From positions 124,001 through 188,000 of the forward strand of contig NZ_FNGE01000003.1 of the NCBI RefSeq assembly GCF_900102885.1: a stretch of DNA of 64,000 bases, read 5' to 3'. This DNA is from Paracoccus chinensis (GTDB lineage: Bacteria; Pseudomonadota; Alphaproteobacteria; Rhodobacterales; Rhodobacteraceae). The position numbers and the translations under genes are program-made. Numbering within the stretch: position 1 is the stretch's first letter; each line of letters begins with the position of its first letter. Under the pieces are notes generated by a model. That model was given only the letters and a program-made list of their open reading frames with translations, made no database searches and was not told where the DNA came from. Below are positions 45,513 through 55,539 of the stretch, piece by piece.

Positions 45513-45820
45513 TCGGACGTCCGGAATGGCAGGCCCGGCCGGTGATCCCTGGCCGGGCCTTCGTCATGTCGGGGCGGTGCCGTGCCCGGCAATTTCTGAT
45601 CACAGGCAATCGTCGGAACTGCACGGTCTGCAACGGCGGCCGGCAAGGCTGCGCAACCTCTTACGAAAGCGGCGGCCCCTCATCATCCGCCCGGTTCCTC
45701 AACGCCACGGAAACGCTTGACCCGTAGCAGGCTGCTCCTCCATATCCGCGCGACAATCAGGGCCGCAGGAGACAGGCCGGCAAGGCCATGCAAGCGGCAG
45801 CGACGGGGAGGGATCTCGAC
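45513..45820 (+). promoter_or_regulatory. Intergenic region before the TRAP permease genes
   Basis: This 308-base gap contains a terminator hairpin (45531-45560), then no open frame with good codon use. TTGACC (45717-45722) and CATATC (45741-45746), 18 bases apart, are a possible sigma70-like promoter for the TRAP genes. A short ATG frame at 45788 runs in-frame into the TRAP small permease but lacks a ribosome site. Confidence 0.3.
45531..45560 (+). terminator. Terminator hairpin after the TonB receptor gene
   Basis: AGGCCCGGCC (45531-45540) pairs perfectly with GGCCGGGCCT (45551-45560) around a ten-base loop, 18 bases after the stop. It is followed by TCGTC, so the U-tract is poor. Confidence 0.6.
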
Positions 45821-46489
45821 ATGAGCGGCCTGCTGGCCATGTCTCGCGGCATCGACCGCATCAACACGGTGATCGGGCGCAGCGTCAGCTGGCTGATCCT
45901 GGTCGCCGTGCTCGTCAGCGCGGGGAACGCGATCATCCGAAAGGTGTGGTCGATTTCCTCGAACGCCTGGCTTGAACTGCAATGGTATCTGTTCGGCGCA
46001 GCCTTCCTGCTGGCCGCGGCCTATACGTTGCTGGAAAACGAACACATCCGCATCGACATCCTTTACGGCGGGCGGTCGCGGCGCACCCAGCACTGGATCG
46101 ACCTGATCGGGCATCTGCTGTTCCTGATGCCCTTCGTGATCCTGATGATCTGGCTGATGGTGCCTTGGCTGGAACGGTCGATCGCGTCGGGCGAACGCTC
46201 GATGAACGCGGGCGGACTGGTCCTGTGGCCGGCCAAGGCGCTGCTGCTGGCGGGTTTCATCCTGCTGTTCTTCCAAGGCATTTCCGAGATCATCAAGAAG
46301 ATCGCGGTGATGCGCGGCATCATTCCCGACACGCAGGCGCATTTCTCGGCCCATGGCGCGGTCGAGATCGACGACAAGCTGCTGTCCGAGGCGGGCTTTG
46401 CCGACCCTGACCATCCGGTCACGGACGAGATGCTTGGCCATCCGGCCGACCACAGCACCAACTACACCGACCGGGGAACGCGCAAATGA
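45821..46489 (+). CDS. TRAP transporter small permease (DctQ type)
   Basis: A 222-residue four-TM DctQ-family subunit (WLILVAVLVSAGNAIIRKVW; WYLFGAAFLLAAAYTLLENE with the family's acidic loop; LLFLMPFVILMIWLMVPW; LLLAGFILLFFQGISEII). A charged His/Asp-rich cytoplasmic tail of about 50 residues follows. I start at ATG 45821, with GGGGAGGG upstream, rather than 45788. It overlaps the large permease gene by ATGA. Together with the TakP-like binding protein encoded convergently, it forms a secondary transporter for a 2-oxoacid or related carboxylate. Confidence 0.92.
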   Translation: MSGLLAMSRGIDRINTVIGRSVSWLILVAVLVSAGNAIIRKVWSISSNAWLELQWYLFGAAFLLAAAYTLLENEHIRIDILYGGRSRRTQHWIDLIGHLLFLMPFVILMIWLMVPWLERSIASGERSMNAGGLVLWPAKALLLAGFILLFFQGISEIIKKIAVMRGIIPDTQAHFSAHGAVEIDDKLLSEAGFADPDHPVTDEMLGHPADHSTNYTDRGTRK

Positions 46490-48543
46490 TGGAACTGATC
46501 GCGCAGAACATGGCGCCGATCATGTTCGCAAGCCTCGTGGTGTTCCTGCTGCTGGGCTATCCCGTCGCCTTTGCGCTGGCGGCGAACGGCCTGCTGTTCT
46601 TCATCATCGGAGTGGAACTGGCGCCGCTGTCTGGCGGCAACATCAACCTGTCCTGGAACCTGCTTCAGGCCATGCCGGAACGGTTGTGGGGCCTGTTATC
46701 CAACGAGACATTGCTGGCGATCCCTTTCTTCACCTTCATGGGGATCGTGCTCGAGAAATCGGGTATGGCCGAGGACCTGCTGGACACCATCGGTCAGCTG
46801 TTCGGCCCCGTGCGCGGCGGGCTCGCCTATGCCGTCATCATCGTTGGCGCCCTGCTGGCGGCCACGACGGGCGTGGTGGCGGCCTCAGTGATCGCCATGG
46901 GCCTGATCTCGCTGCCGATCATGCTGCGCTATGGCTATGACCGGCGGATCGCCTCGGGGACCATCGCGGCCTCGGGCACGCTGGCGCAGATCATTCCGCC
47001 CAGCCTCGTGCTGATCGTGCTGGCTGACCAGCTCGGCCGGTCTGTGGGCGACATGTACAAGGGCGCCATGATCCCGGGCCTCGTGCTGACCGGGTTCTAC
47101 CTGTCCTATATTTTCGTGATGTCGATCATCCGGCCGAACTCGATGCCCGCGCTGCCGAAAGAGGCGCGGACGCTGGGGTCGGGCGTAACCTCGCTGCTGG
47201 TGGCGCTAGTCCTGACCGGGGCGCTGGCCTATGCGCTGTTCGTCCGGATGCAGCCGGCCTACGGCACCAACGCCGACATCCTTGCGCCCTCGGCCGCCGT
47301 TCTGGTCATCTACGTGCTGGCGCTGCTGGACCGGACGCTGAAGACCAACGTGATGAGCCGGCTGGCGCAGCAGGTCATCATCGTGCTGATCCCGCCGCTG
47401 GCGCTGATCTTCCTGGTGCTGGGCACGATCTTCCTGGGCATCGCCACACCGACCGAGGGCGGCGCGATGGGTGCCGTGGGCGCGCTGATCCTGGCGGGCG
47501 CCAAGGGCCGCCTGGGCGGCGGCGTCATCCCGCAGGCGCTGACGGCGACGACGCGGCTGTCGGCCTTTGTCATGTTCATCCTGATCGGGGCGCGGGTCTT
47601 CTCTCTGACATTCTACGGGGTGAACGGGCATATCTGGGTCGAGCACCTGCTGACCTCGCTGCCGGGGGGCGAATACGGCTTCCTGATCGTCGTCTCGATC
47701 CTCGTGTTCCTGCTGGCCTTCTTCCTCGACTTCTTCGAACTGGCCTTCATCATCGTCCCGTTGCTGGCCCCCGCGGCGGAAAGCCTCGGCATCGACCTGA
47801 TCTGGTTCGGCGTCCTGCTGGGCGTGAACATGCAGACCTCGTTCATGCACCCGCCCTTCGGCTTCTCGCTGTTCTTCCTGCGCTCGGTCGCGCCCAAGGT
47901 CCCCTACAAGGACAAGGTGACCGGCCTGATGATGGAGCCGGTGCGGACCGGTCAGATCTACTGGGGTGCCGTTCCCTATGTCTGCATCCAGCTGGTGATG
48001 GTCGCCATCGTCATGATCTTCCCGGGGCTGGTGATGCACTACAAGGGGCCGGCGATAGACACCTCGAATGTCGAGGTCAGCTTCCCGTCAGGTAACCTTG
48101 GCGGAGGATTGGGCGGCGGCCTGGGCGGACTTGGCGGCAACCCCTTCGGGGCGCCGGCCGCACCGGGTGCTGCACCCGGCGGCCTGGGTGGCCTGGGCAA
48201 TCCGTTCGGAGCGCCTGCGACGCCTGCGCCCACGCAGCCTGACGCGGCAGCTCCGGCGGCTCCTTCCGCGGGAGGGCTGGGCGGGCTGAACTCGCCGCCG
48301 AGCTTCGGCGCGCCTGCTGCCCCTGCTGCGACGACTCCGGCTCCGGCAGCGCCGGGCGTCGACCTTGGCGCTCCGCCGAACTTCGGCGCGCCCGCGGCGC
48401 CTGCGGCAGCGCCCGCCAGTGGTCTCGGCACTCCGCCAAACTTCGGGGCGCCTGCGGCCGGTAATCCTGCCAGCGGCGCGGTGACGAGCGAGACAGTGAC
48501 GGTCCCGGTCACGCCTGCACCGCCGGCTCCCGCCGCCAACTGA
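46486..48543 (+). CDS. TRAP transporter large permease (DctM type) with repetitive C-terminal extension
   Basis: A 685-residue DctM permease. Residues 1-525 form the multi-spanning transport core (IPFFTFMGIVLEKSGMAEDL; ATTGVVAASVIAMGLISLPI; SGTIAASGTLAQIIPPSLVL; TPTEGGAMGAVGALI). From about residue 530 to the end the protein is Gly/Pro/Ala-rich and contains five copies of FGAPA preceded by Asn-Pro, Pro-Ser or Pro-Asn, with Leu-Gly-Gly repeats between. Typical DctM proteins lack this 150-residue tail. It overlaps the small permease; a strong terminator follows. Confidence 0.92.
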   Translation: MMELIAQNMAPIMFASLVVFLLLGYPVAFALAANGLLFFIIGVELAPLSGGNINLSWNLLQAMPERLWGLLSNETLLAIPFFTFMGIVLEKSGMAEDLLDTIGQLFGPVRGGLAYAVIIVGALLAATTGVVAASVIAMGLISLPIMLRYGYDRRIASGTIAASGTLAQIIPPSLVLIVLADQLGRSVGDMYKGAMIPGLVLTGFYLSYIFVMSIIRPNSMPALPKEARTLGSGVTSLLVALVLTGALAYALFVRMQPAYGTNADILAPSAAVLVIYVLALLDRTLKTNVMSRLAQQVIIVLIPPLALIFLVLGTIFLGIATPTEGGAMGAVGALILAGAKGRLGGGVIPQALTATTRLSAFVMFILIGARVFSLTFYGVNGHIWVEHLLTSLPGGEYGFLIVVSILVFLLAFFLDFFELAFIIVPLLAPAAESLGIDLIWFGVLLGVNMQTSFMHPPFGFSLFFLRSVAPKVPYKDKVTGLMMEPVRTGQIYWGAVPYVCIQLVMVAIVMIFPGLVMHYKGPAIDTSNVEVSFPSGNLGGGLGGGLGGLGGNPFGAPAAPGAAPGGLGGLGNPFGAPATPAPTQPDAAAPAAPSAGGLGGLNSPPSFGAPAAPAATTPAPAAPGVDLGAPPNFGAPAAPAAAPASGLGTPPNFGAPAAGNPASGAVTSETVTVPVTPAPPAPAAN

Positions 48544-48548
48544 ACGAA

Positions 48549-48576
48549 GAAAGGGCGCCTACAGGGGCGCCCTTTT
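48549..48576 (+). terminator. Rho-independent terminator after the TRAP permeases
   Basis: AAAGGGCGCC pairs with GGCGCCCTTT around a TACAGG-type loop (core stem 48553-48559 with 48566-48572), followed by TTTTC. It lies five bases after the stop. Confidence 0.88.
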
Positions 48577-48604
48577 CATTTCTCGCGCTGCCCGGCCAAC
48601 GGGA

Positions 48605-48632
48605 AAGCCGCCGCCCCGAGGGACGGCGGCTT
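48605..48632 (-). terminator. Terminator hairpin after the TRAP binding-protein gene
   Basis: AAGCCGCCG (48605-48613) pairs with CGGCGGCTT (48624-48632). Read on the minus strand it comes 18 bases after the stop and is followed by TCCC, so the U-run is short. Confidence 0.6.
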
Positions 48633-48650
48633 CTTTGCCTCGGCGTCGGC

Positions 48651-50012
<1,362 letters not shown>

Positions 50013-50882
50013 ATGGCGACCGGAAACGGCAGCGAGGCCGCCCAGGGGCTGCGCATGGTCGCACCGCCCCTGGTTTACGCCATCCTGATGCTGGCGATCC
50101 CGCTGCTGACGATCCTGACCTTCTCGTTCCTCAAGGACGGCTACCAGACCGTCATCCGCGAATTCACCTTCGAGAACTATCTGGCCGTCTGGGCCGACCC
50201 GATCTTCCGCACCCTGATGCTGCGGTCGCTGTGGGTCGCGGGGCTGGTCACGCTGGCAACGGTCGTGCTGGCCTTTCCCGTGGCCTATTTCCTGTCCTTC
50301 GTGGTCGCGTCCCGGCACAAGGCGATGTGGATCTTCCTGATCACCATCCCCTTCTGGACCAGCTACCTGATCCGCGTGTTCCTGTGGAAGGTGATCCTTG
50401 GCTACAACGGCGTCATCAACTCGGGGCTGAAGTCGCTGGGAATCATCGAGCAGCCGCTGTCCTTCCTGCTCTACAACACCGGCTCGATCGTAGTGACGCT
50501 GGCGCACGCCTATGCGCCCTTCGCCATCCTGCCGATCTATGTCGCGCTGGAAAAGATCGACCGCTCGCTGCTGGAAGCGGGCCGCGACCTCGGTGAAAGC
50601 CGGCTGATGACCTTCTGGCGCGTCACCCTGCCGCTGGCCATGCCGGGCGTGCTGGCCGCCGTGCTGATCGTCTTCATCCCGACGATCGGCGACTACGTCA
50701 CCCCTACCCTGATCGGAGGCGGCAAGATCCCCATGGTCGCGAACCTGATCCAGGCGCAGATGCTGGACATCGACAACAAGCCGCTGGGGTCCGCCATCGC
50801 GGTCACGGCCATGGGCATCGTGGGGGTGCTGTCGCTGATCTTCCTGTTCCTCAACCGCCGCTTCCTGAGGGTCCGGCAATGA
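50013..50882 (+). CDS. ABC transporter permease, PotB-like
   Basis: A 289-residue six-TM permease of the spermidine/putrescine type. The ABC-interacting EAA loop is present (EAGRDLGESRLMTFWRVTLP followed by LAMPGV). The N-terminus MATGNGSEAAQGLRMVAPPL is soluble before the first helix. ATG 50013 has GGGACAGGAA upstream; the longer frame upstream lies in the control region. It is the first of three overlapping genes (permease, permease, ATPase). No substrate-binding protein gene belongs to this cluster. Confidence 0.93.
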   Translation: MATGNGSEAAQGLRMVAPPLVYAILMLAIPLLTILTFSFLKDGYQTVIREFTFENYLAVWADPIFRTLMLRSLWVAGLVTLATVVLAFPVAYFLSFVVASRHKAMWIFLITIPFWTSYLIRVFLWKVILGYNGVINSGLKSLGIIEQPLSFLLYNTGSIVVTLAHAYAPFAILPIYVALEKIDRSLLEAGRDLGESRLMTFWRVTLPLAMPGVLAAVLIVFIPTIGDYVTPTLIGGGKIPMVANLIQAQMLDIDNKPLGSAIAVTAMGIVGVLSLIFLFLNRRFLRVRQ

Positions 50883-51685
50883 GGGGCGGGGGCCTGCGTG
50901 CCTATGCGCTGCTGTATCTGCTGTTCCTTTACGCGCCGATCCTGCTGCTGCCGATCTTCGCCTTCAACTCGGGCACCATCATCGCCTTCCCGCTGCAGGG
51001 CCTCACGAGCCAGTGGTTCGAGCAGATGTGGGGCAATGCCACGCTGCGCCGCGCGCTGGGGAACTCGCTGACCATCGCGCTCAGCTCGGCCGTGCTGGCG
51101 ACCTGCCTTGCGATCTTCGCGGCCCGCGCCTCGACCCGCTACCGCTTTCCGGGAAAGGGCGGAGCCTTGGGGCTGATCATGCTGCCGCTGATCCTGCCGG
51201 AAATCATCGTCGGCATCTCGCTGCTGGTGGTGCTGCTGGCTGCGGGCGTGCAGCTGTCGATCCTGACCGTCATCATCGGCCACACGCTGATCTGCATGCC
51301 CTATGCCGTGGCGATCATGACCACCGCCTTTTCGTCGCTGGACAAGTCGCTGGAAGAGGCGGCCTATGACCTCGGCGAAACGAAGTGGAGCGCCTTCCGC
51401 CTCGTGATCCTGCCGCTGGTCATGCCCGGCATCATCTCGGCCATGCTGATGAGCTTCACCATCAGCCTGGACGAGTTCATCATCGCCTTCTTCCTGGCCG
51501 GGAACGAACCGACCCTGCCCACCTATATCTTCAGCCAGCTGCGCTTTCCCAAGTCGATCCCGATGATCATGGCGCTGGGGACGGTGCTGGTGATGATGTC
51601 GATCCTGCTTCTGGCAGTGGCCGAATATTTCCGCCGTCGCGGCGCTGCCCGCACCGGCCAGTCGAGCAGCGGAGGCTTGCTGTGA
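50879..51685 (+). CDS. ABC transporter permease, PotC-like
   Basis: A 268-residue second permease with six TM helices and the EAA loop EEAAYDLGETKWSAFRLVIL, then PLVMPGII. The pattern FSLDEFIIAFF-like (TISLDEFIIAFFLAG) before the last helices is typical of PotC. Its start overlaps the preceding stop (ATGA), and its stop overlaps the ATPase start (GTGA), so expression is coupled. Confidence 0.93.
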   Translation: MRGGGLRAYALLYLLFLYAPILLLPIFAFNSGTIIAFPLQGLTSQWFEQMWGNATLRRALGNSLTIALSSAVLATCLAIFAARASTRYRFPGKGGALGLIMLPLILPEIIVGISLLVVLLAAGVQLSILTVIIGHTLICMPYAVAIMTTAFSSLDKSLEEAAYDLGETKWSAFRLVILPLVMPGIISAMLMSFTISLDEFIIAFFLAGNEPTLPTYIFSQLRFPKSIPMIMALGTVLVMMSILLLAVAEYFRRRGAARTGQSSSGGLL

Positions 51686-52872
51686 ACGCCCGAAACCCCA
51701 TGCCCGTGGTGCGCGAAGGCGGCCCCGCCAGAGACGAGCACGGCCGCCCCACGCCGATCGAGACGCGCCGCGTGATGATCGAGTGCCGGAACGTCCACAA
51801 GTATTACGGCGACTATCACGCCCTGCGTGGCATCGACCTGAAGATCCGCGAGGCCGAGTTCTTCTCGCTTCTCGGCCCTTCGGGCTGCGGCAAGACCACT
51901 CTGTTGCGGACCATCGCAGGGTTCGAGGACATCGGCTCGGGCGTGGTGCTGATCGACGGCAAGGACATGGCGAACGTCCCCGCCAACGTCCGGCCGACGA
52001 ACATGGTGTTCCAGTCCTATGCCATCTTCCCCCACCTGACGGTTGCCGAAAACGTGGCCTTCGGATTGCGCCGCGATCCCCGCTCCAAGGCGGAAAAGGC
52101 GGCGGCGGTCGAGGAGGCGCTGGCGATGGTCGGCCTGCGCGGCTACGGCGCCCGCGCGGCGCACGCCCTGTCGGGTGGCCAGCGGCAGCGGGTGGCACTG
52201 GCGCGCGCCCTGATCCTCAAGCCCAAGGTGCTGCTGCTGGACGAGCCGCTGTCGGCGCTCGACCGCAAGATGCGCGAGCAGATGCAGGTGGAACTGATCA
52301 AGCTGCAGCGGCAGGTCGGGATCACCTTCGTTCTGGTGACGCATGACCAGGAAGAGGCGCTGGTCATGTCCGACCGCATCGCCGTCATGTTCGAAGGCGA
52401 GATTGCCCAGCTTTCCTTCGCCGAAGAGCTTTACACCCGCCCTGCCAGCCGCCGCGTTGCGGATTTCATCGGCGTGATGAACTTCCTGCCCGCCCGCATC
52501 CTCGGTGATACGGAGACGGGCGTCCGCGTGGACGTCCCCGGCTTCGGCGAGTTCGAGGTTCCCGCCGCCAATGTCAGCCGCGCGGATGCGGGCGACAGCG
52601 GCCCATCCGTCGGCTTCCGTCCCGAGGCCGTGACGCTGCTGACCCGCGACGCGCCCGCACCGAACCGCGAGACGGCCGGTGCGATCGAGGAAATCGTCTA
52701 TTACGGCGACATGACCTATTACGACGTGCGGCTGGACGGCTCGGCGCGCTTCGACGGAAAGGGACACCCGATCCGCGTCTCGATGCGCAACGTCTTCGGC
52801 CGCGACCTGCCTGACCTGGGCACCCGCACCCGGGTCAGCTGGTCGCCGGGCTCGCTGATCCTTTTCCGCTGA
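51682..52872 (+). CDS. ABC transporter ATP-binding protein, PotA-like
   Basis: A 396-residue ATPase with a C-terminal TOBE domain. Walker A is GPSGCGKTT (65-73), signature LSGGQRQRVALARAL, Walker B VLLLDEPLSALD and the switch THDQEEAL. I choose GTG 51682 as the start because GGAGG is six bases upstream and it overlaps the permease stop; ATG 51700 is an alternative. The N-terminal 30 residues before the ATPase fold are poorly conserved. It energises a polyamine- or opine-type importer. Confidence 0.94.
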   Translation: MNARNPMPVVREGGPARDEHGRPTPIETRRVMIECRNVHKYYGDYHALRGIDLKIREAEFFSLLGPSGCGKTTLLRTIAGFEDIGSGVVLIDGKDMANVPANVRPTNMVFQSYAIFPHLTVAENVAFGLRRDPRSKAEKAAAVEEALAMVGLRGYGARAAHALSGGQRQRVALARALILKPKVLLLDEPLSALDRKMREQMQVELIKLQRQVGITFVLVTHDQEEALVMSDRIAVMFEGEIAQLSFAEELYTRPASRRVADFIGVMNFLPARILGDTETGVRVDVPGFGEFEVPAANVSRADAGDSGPSVGFRPEAVTLLTRDAPAPNRETAGAIEEIVYYGDMTYYDVRLDGSARFDGKGHPIRVSMRNVFGRDLPDLGTRTRVSWSPGSLILFR

Positions 52873-52878
52873 AGAAGG

Positions 52879-52900
52879 GCGGCCCGGACTGCCGGGCCGC
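52879..52900. terminator. Hairpin between convergent ABC ATPase and tpiA genes
   Basis: GCGGCCCGG (52879-52887) pairs perfectly with CCGGGCCGC (52892-52900) around ACTG. On the minus strand it is followed by CTTCTTC, giving weak U-richness in the tpiA direction. Confidence 0.55.
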
Positions 52901-52909
52901 GCCAAGGGC

Positions 52910-53662
52910 TCAGGCGGCGTCCAGCGCCTTGACGATGGGCGCGAAGTCCGCGGCCTTCAGGCTCGCCCCGCCCACCAGCGCGCCATCGACATGGGCGATG
53001 GCAAAGATCTCGGCGGCATTGGCGGGCTTGACGCTGCCGCCGTAAAGCAGGCGGAACCCGGCCCCGTCGGCAAAGCGCGCGACCAGCGCCTCGCGCATGG
53101 CGGCATGAACCTCGGCGATCTGGTCGTTCGTGGGGGTGCGGCCCGTCCCGATGGCCCAGACGGGCTCATAGGCGATGACGGTGTTCGCGGCGGTGGCGCA
53201 ATCGGGGACCGAGCCCGCAAGCTGCCGCGCGATCACGTCCAGCGTCTCGTTCGCGTCGCGCTGCGCTTCCGTCTCGCCCAGGCAGATGACGCTGGCGATG
53301 CCGGCGCGGTGGGCGGCGACGGCCTTGGCCGCCACGTCCTCATCCGTCTCGCCGTGATCGGCACGGCGTTCGGAATGGCCGACGATGACGTAGCTTGCAC
53401 CCGCGTCGCGCAGCTGCTCGGCTGAGATGTCGCCGGTATGGGCGCCCGATTCCTTCGCGTGGCAATCTTGGCCGCCGACGGCGACCGCAATGATGCCCCG
53501 CCCGATGCAGTCTGCCATCGGGCGCATCAACGTGGCGGGGGGGCAGATAAGGATCTCGACCCCTGCCGTGCCACAGTCGCGCGTCAGCGCGTCCACCTCG
53601 GCCAGAGAGGCGAGGGTTCCGTTCATCTTCCAGTTTCCGGCGGCAAGCTTGCGGGGCGGCAT
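52910..53662 (-). CDS. tpiA: Triosephosphate isomerase
   Basis: A 250-residue TIM interconverting dihydroxyacetone phosphate and glyceraldehyde 3-phosphate. Catalytic residues: Lys12 (GNWKMNG), His96 (VGHSERR) and Glu166 ([11 protein letters not shown]); the phosphate-binding [10 protein letters not shown] and GGASLK loops are present. GGAGG precedes ATG 53662. It stands alone, flanked by the ABC ATPase end and by two repeat copies upstream. Confidence 0.97.
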   Translation of the reverse strand: MPPRKLAAGNWKMNGTLASLAEVDALTRDCGTAGVEILICPPATLMRPMADCIGRGIIAVAVGGQDCHAKESGAHTGDISAEQLRDAGASYVIVGHSERRADHGETDEDVAAKAVAAHRAGIASVICLGETEAQRDANETLDVIARQLAGSVPDCATAANTVIAYEPVWAIGTGRTPTNDQIAEVHAAMREALVARFADGAGFRLLYGGSVKPANAAEIFAIAHVDGALVGGASLKAADFAPIVKALDAA

Positions 53663-53743
53663 GGGATCCTCCTGTTGGGTCGGCCACGGCCTAGCGCGGC
53701 CGGGTGCAGGGGATCAAGGGCGGGTACCGGCGTCACCCTCGGA

Positions 53744-53783
53744 CCGGGGCGCTGCCCCGGACCCCGGGATACTTGAACAAAGG
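53744..53783 (+). repeat. Dispersed intergenic element, copy C
   Basis: CCGGGGC-GCT-GCCCCGG (53744-53760) is a perfect hairpin, followed by ACCCCGGGATACTTGAACAA and AGGAG. Compared with copies A and B the second hairpin is missing. It lies between tpiA and the HesB gene on the plus strand, facing copy D. Confidence 0.65.
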
Positions 53784-53809
53784 AGAACTGCCTTGCGGTC
53801 AGAATAGGC

Positions 53810-53855
53810 GCCGGTCGTCTTCTGTCCTCAAATATCCCCGCCGGAGGCTCCGGCG
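53810..53855 (-). repeat. Dispersed intergenic element, copy D
   Basis: On the minus strand the hairpin CGCCGGAG/CTCCGGCG (53855-53839) is followed by GGGGATATTTGAGGACAGAAGA. The GGGATATTT-nn-GGACAGAAGA tail is nearly identical to copy A. It starts 16 bases past the HesB stop, in the direction of that gene. The first GC hairpin of copy A is absent or degraded. Confidence 0.62.
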
Positions 53856-53871
53856 CGGACGAAGGACTGCC

Positions 53872-54249
53872 TCAGCCGTCGCGGCGCGCGGCCGAGCCCT
53901 CCAGCGGCTCGAAGCGGATCGATTCGCCGCAGCCGCAGGTGTCGGTGACGTTCGGGTTCACGAAGCGGAAGCCGCTGTCCAGCAGGCCCGTGTGATAGTC
54001 GATCTCGGTCCCGAACAGGAACATCTGCGCAGTGGGTGCGATCAGCACGCGGGCAGCGCCCTGTTCCACGACCTCGTCGTTGGGCGAGGGCGTGTCGGCC
54101 AGCTCCATCGTGTATTCCATTCCCGCGCAGCCGCCCTTCTTCAGGCCGATGCGCAGCCCCGAGGCGCCCCTTTCGGCCATCAACCGGGCGATCCTCGCCT
54201 CGGCGGCAGGGGTGATGGTGACGGGCGGTTTTCCGGGGATCGAGAACAT
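53872..54249 (-). CDS. A-type Fe-S carrier, HesB/IscA family
   Basis: A 125-residue A-type iron-sulfur scaffold/carrier. The three cluster cysteines are in the expected places: KKGGCAGMEY and the C-terminal TCGCGES. It receives and delivers Fe-S clusters during apoprotein maturation. No suf or isc operon surrounds it, so it is a stand-alone accessory copy like ErpA or IscA2. The product is divergent from dusA, and repeat copy D follows its stop. Confidence 0.93.
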   Translation of the reverse strand: MFSIPGKPPVTITPAAEARIARLMAERGASGLRIGLKKGGCAGMEYTMELADTPSPNDEVVEQGAARVLIAPTAQMFLFGTEIDYHTGLLDSGFRFVNPNVTDTCGCGESIRFEPLEGSAARRDG

Positions 54250-54382
54250 GGGAGAGGCCTTTCGCGCTGGCCCCCAAGATAGGCAGCCCAGCCGGATCGC
54301 TCAAGCCGTGCTGCCGCAGGGTTTGCGGTCTCAGGCTCCGGCTGCTAAAAGGCGCGATCCCGAGGAAAGCCGCAACACCCCG

Positions 54383-55375
54383 ATGACCGCCGAGACCCCC
54401 GTCCGCAGCGCCGCCCGTCTGTCCGTCGCCCCCATGATGGACTGGACCGACCGGGCCTGCCGGGGCTTCCACCGCCTGCTCAGCCGCCGGGCGTTGCTTT
54501 ACACCGAGATGGTGACGGCGCCCGCCATCGTCCACGGCGACCGGGCGCGGCTGCTGGATTATGACGCGGCCGAGCATCCGGTGGCGCTGCAGCTGGGCGG
54601 GTCTGACCCGGCGGAGCTGCGCGAGGCCACCCGGATCGCCGCAGACTGGGGTTATGACGAGATCAACCTGAACGTCGGCTGCCCCAGCGACCGGGTGCAG
54701 TCGGGCTGCTTCGGTGCGGTGCTGATGAAGACTCCGGCCTTGGTGGCGGACTGCGTGGCTGCCATGCAGGCGGTCAGCCCCGTCGAGGTCACGGTGAAAT
54801 GCCGCATCGGCGTGGACGAGCAGGAGCCCGCCGAGGTGCTGCCCGCCTTCCTGGACACCATCGCCGCGGCTGGTGTCCGGCGCGTCACCATCCACGCGCG
54901 CAAGGCCTGGCTGCAGGGCCTCAGCCCGCGCGAGAACCGCGAGATCCCGCCGCTGGACTATCCGCTGGTCCATGCAATGAAGGCGGCTTTCCCGCAGCTG
55001 CATCTGTCCATCAACGGCGGCATTGGTTCGGCCGAGGCGGCAAGCGAGCACCTTGAGGTCATGGACGGCGTAATGATCGGCCGCGCGGCCTATCACGAGC
55101 CCTGGGCCATCCTCGGCGCGGCCGACCGGCTATGGGGCGATGAGCCGCGCTTTGCAGAGCCGGCCGAGGTCGCGCTTGCGATGCGCGAGGTGATCGCGCG
55201 GCATCTCGAAACCGGCGGACGGATGCACCAGATCACGCGGCACATGCTGGGGCTGTTCCACGGTCGCCCCGGCGCCCGGATGTGGAAGCGGATCCTGTCC
55301 GAGCGAGGCTCGGCGGGCACGCTGGACGACTACGACGCGGCGCTGGCGGCGGTCGGCGCACGGGAATTCGCGTGA
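54383..55375 (+). CDS. dusA: tRNA-dihydrouridine(20/20a) synthase DusA
   Basis: A 330-residue FMN-dependent enzyme that reduces uridines 20 and 20a in the tRNA D-loop. N-terminal LSVAPMMDWTDRACRGFHRL is the DusA signature; the catalytic Cys100 is in NLNVGCPSDRV; FMN-binding KCRIGVDEQE, IHARKAWLQGLSPRENR and NGGIGS follow. The start at 54383 is the family start; the 117-residue upstream frame overlaps the HesB gene in antisense and is rejected. About 160 bases without a feature follow the stop. Confidence 0.96.
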   Translation: MTAETPVRSAARLSVAPMMDWTDRACRGFHRLLSRRALLYTEMVTAPAIVHGDRARLLDYDAAEHPVALQLGGSDPAELREATRIAADWGYDEINLNVGCPSDRVQSGCFGAVLMKTPALVADCVAAMQAVSPVEVTVKCRIGVDEQEPAEVLPAFLDTIAAAGVRRVTIHARKAWLQGLSPRENREIPPLDYPLVHAMKAAFPQLHLSINGGIGSAEAASEHLEVMDGVMIGRAAYHEPWAILGAADRLWGDEPRFAEPAEVALAMREVIARHLETGGRMHQITRHMLGLFHGRPGARMWKRILSERGSAGTLDDYDAALAAVGAREFA

Positions 55376-55539
55376 AACCCTAACGCTTCGGAAATCCGCC
55401 TCGTCCTGTGATCCGTGCAAGACAGGGCATGCTGACCCGAGATGCTTCCTGCTGGGCAGACTGCCGCTGACCGCCTCGGCTCAAACGAATTTTCGCAATC
55501 CTCATCGACGTGCCGCTGCACACCGAGAAGGGCGCTGCC

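Noticed and set aside
45788..45820. Upstream ATG start for the TRAP small permease
   Set aside because: There is no ribosome site, whereas GGGGAGGG precedes the ATG at 45821.
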